A stretch of 6,450 nt of DNA. Origin: HGM10836 sp964430375. Lineage in GTDB: Bacteria > Bacillota_I > Bacilli_A > RF39 > UBA660. The DNA is taken from assembly GCA_964430375.1 (NCBI GenBank), contig CAYSEZ010000061.1:1-6450 (forward strand), given 5' to 3'. Position 1 is the first letter of the stretch; the number at the start of each line of letters is the position of its first letter. Below are positions 6,442 to 6,450 of the stretch, piece by piece. The notes beneath the pieces were generated by a model. The model ran no database searches, was not told where the DNA came from, and saw only the letters and a program-made list of their open reading frames with translations. Made by a program: the position numbers and the translations under genes.

Positions 6442-6450
6442 ATTTTATTG

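Noticed and set aside
1..6450. Mycoplasma-type genetic code (TGA as Trp), suggested by the extreme A/T content
   Set aside because: Tryptophans are TGG throughout the three complete genes, and full-length conserved proteins are obtained with TGA as a stop.
1..6450. CRISPR array, insertion sequence, tRNA/rRNA gene, riboswitch or minus-strand gene
   Set aside because: There are no regularly spaced repeats, transposase motifs or terminal inverted repeats and no cloverleaf-like G/C-rich segment; intergenic gaps are at most about 100 bases and are accounted for.

Overview
The window is a low-GC, all-plus-strand stretch from what looks like a Firmicutes/Bacilli-type genome. The evidence is strong A/T bias, strong GGAGG-type ribosome binding sites, extended -10 promoters, and a full-length Gram-positive PolC replicase. 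All tryptophans in the three genes are encoded by TGG and no gene reads through TGA, so the standard bacterial code applies and code-4 Mycoplasma/Spiroplasma is excluded. An uncultured gut-type Bacillota lineage close to the Mollicutes/Erysipelotrichia (RF39-like) is a plausible source, but that placement is inference.

Layout. Positions 1-81 are the last 26 codons of a gene entering from the left, with a tail resembling the C-terminus of large surface or pseudopilin-like proteins. A zinc-dependent medium-chain alcohol/polyol dehydrogenase follows 15 bases later (97-1119) and ends in a clear intrinsic terminator (1125-1154). A second transcription unit starts at a promoter near 1173-1202. It carries an unrecognised 281-residue protein gene (1222-2067) followed, after 9 bases, by polC (2077-6378), the alpha subunit of DNA polymerase III with built-in 3'-5' proofreading exonuclease. 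After polC there is no convincing terminator, and a perfect extended -10 element (6433-6441) signals a separately transcribed next gene beyond the window.

How the genes relate. The dehydrogenase is metabolic and isolated by its terminator. The unknown protein and polC are almost certainly co-transcribed, because the polC ribosome binding site abuts the stop codon of the unknown gene. polC is not beside proS or rimP-nusA, its usual partners in Bacillus. I see no mobile element, CRISPR array, RNA gene or defence system. The most interesting item is the unknown polC-linked protein, whose middle resembles a gluzincin peptidase layout with the metal-binding residues replaced. Second come two small departures from the usual PolC sequence: a shortened zinc motif and a one-residue deletion in the fingers.
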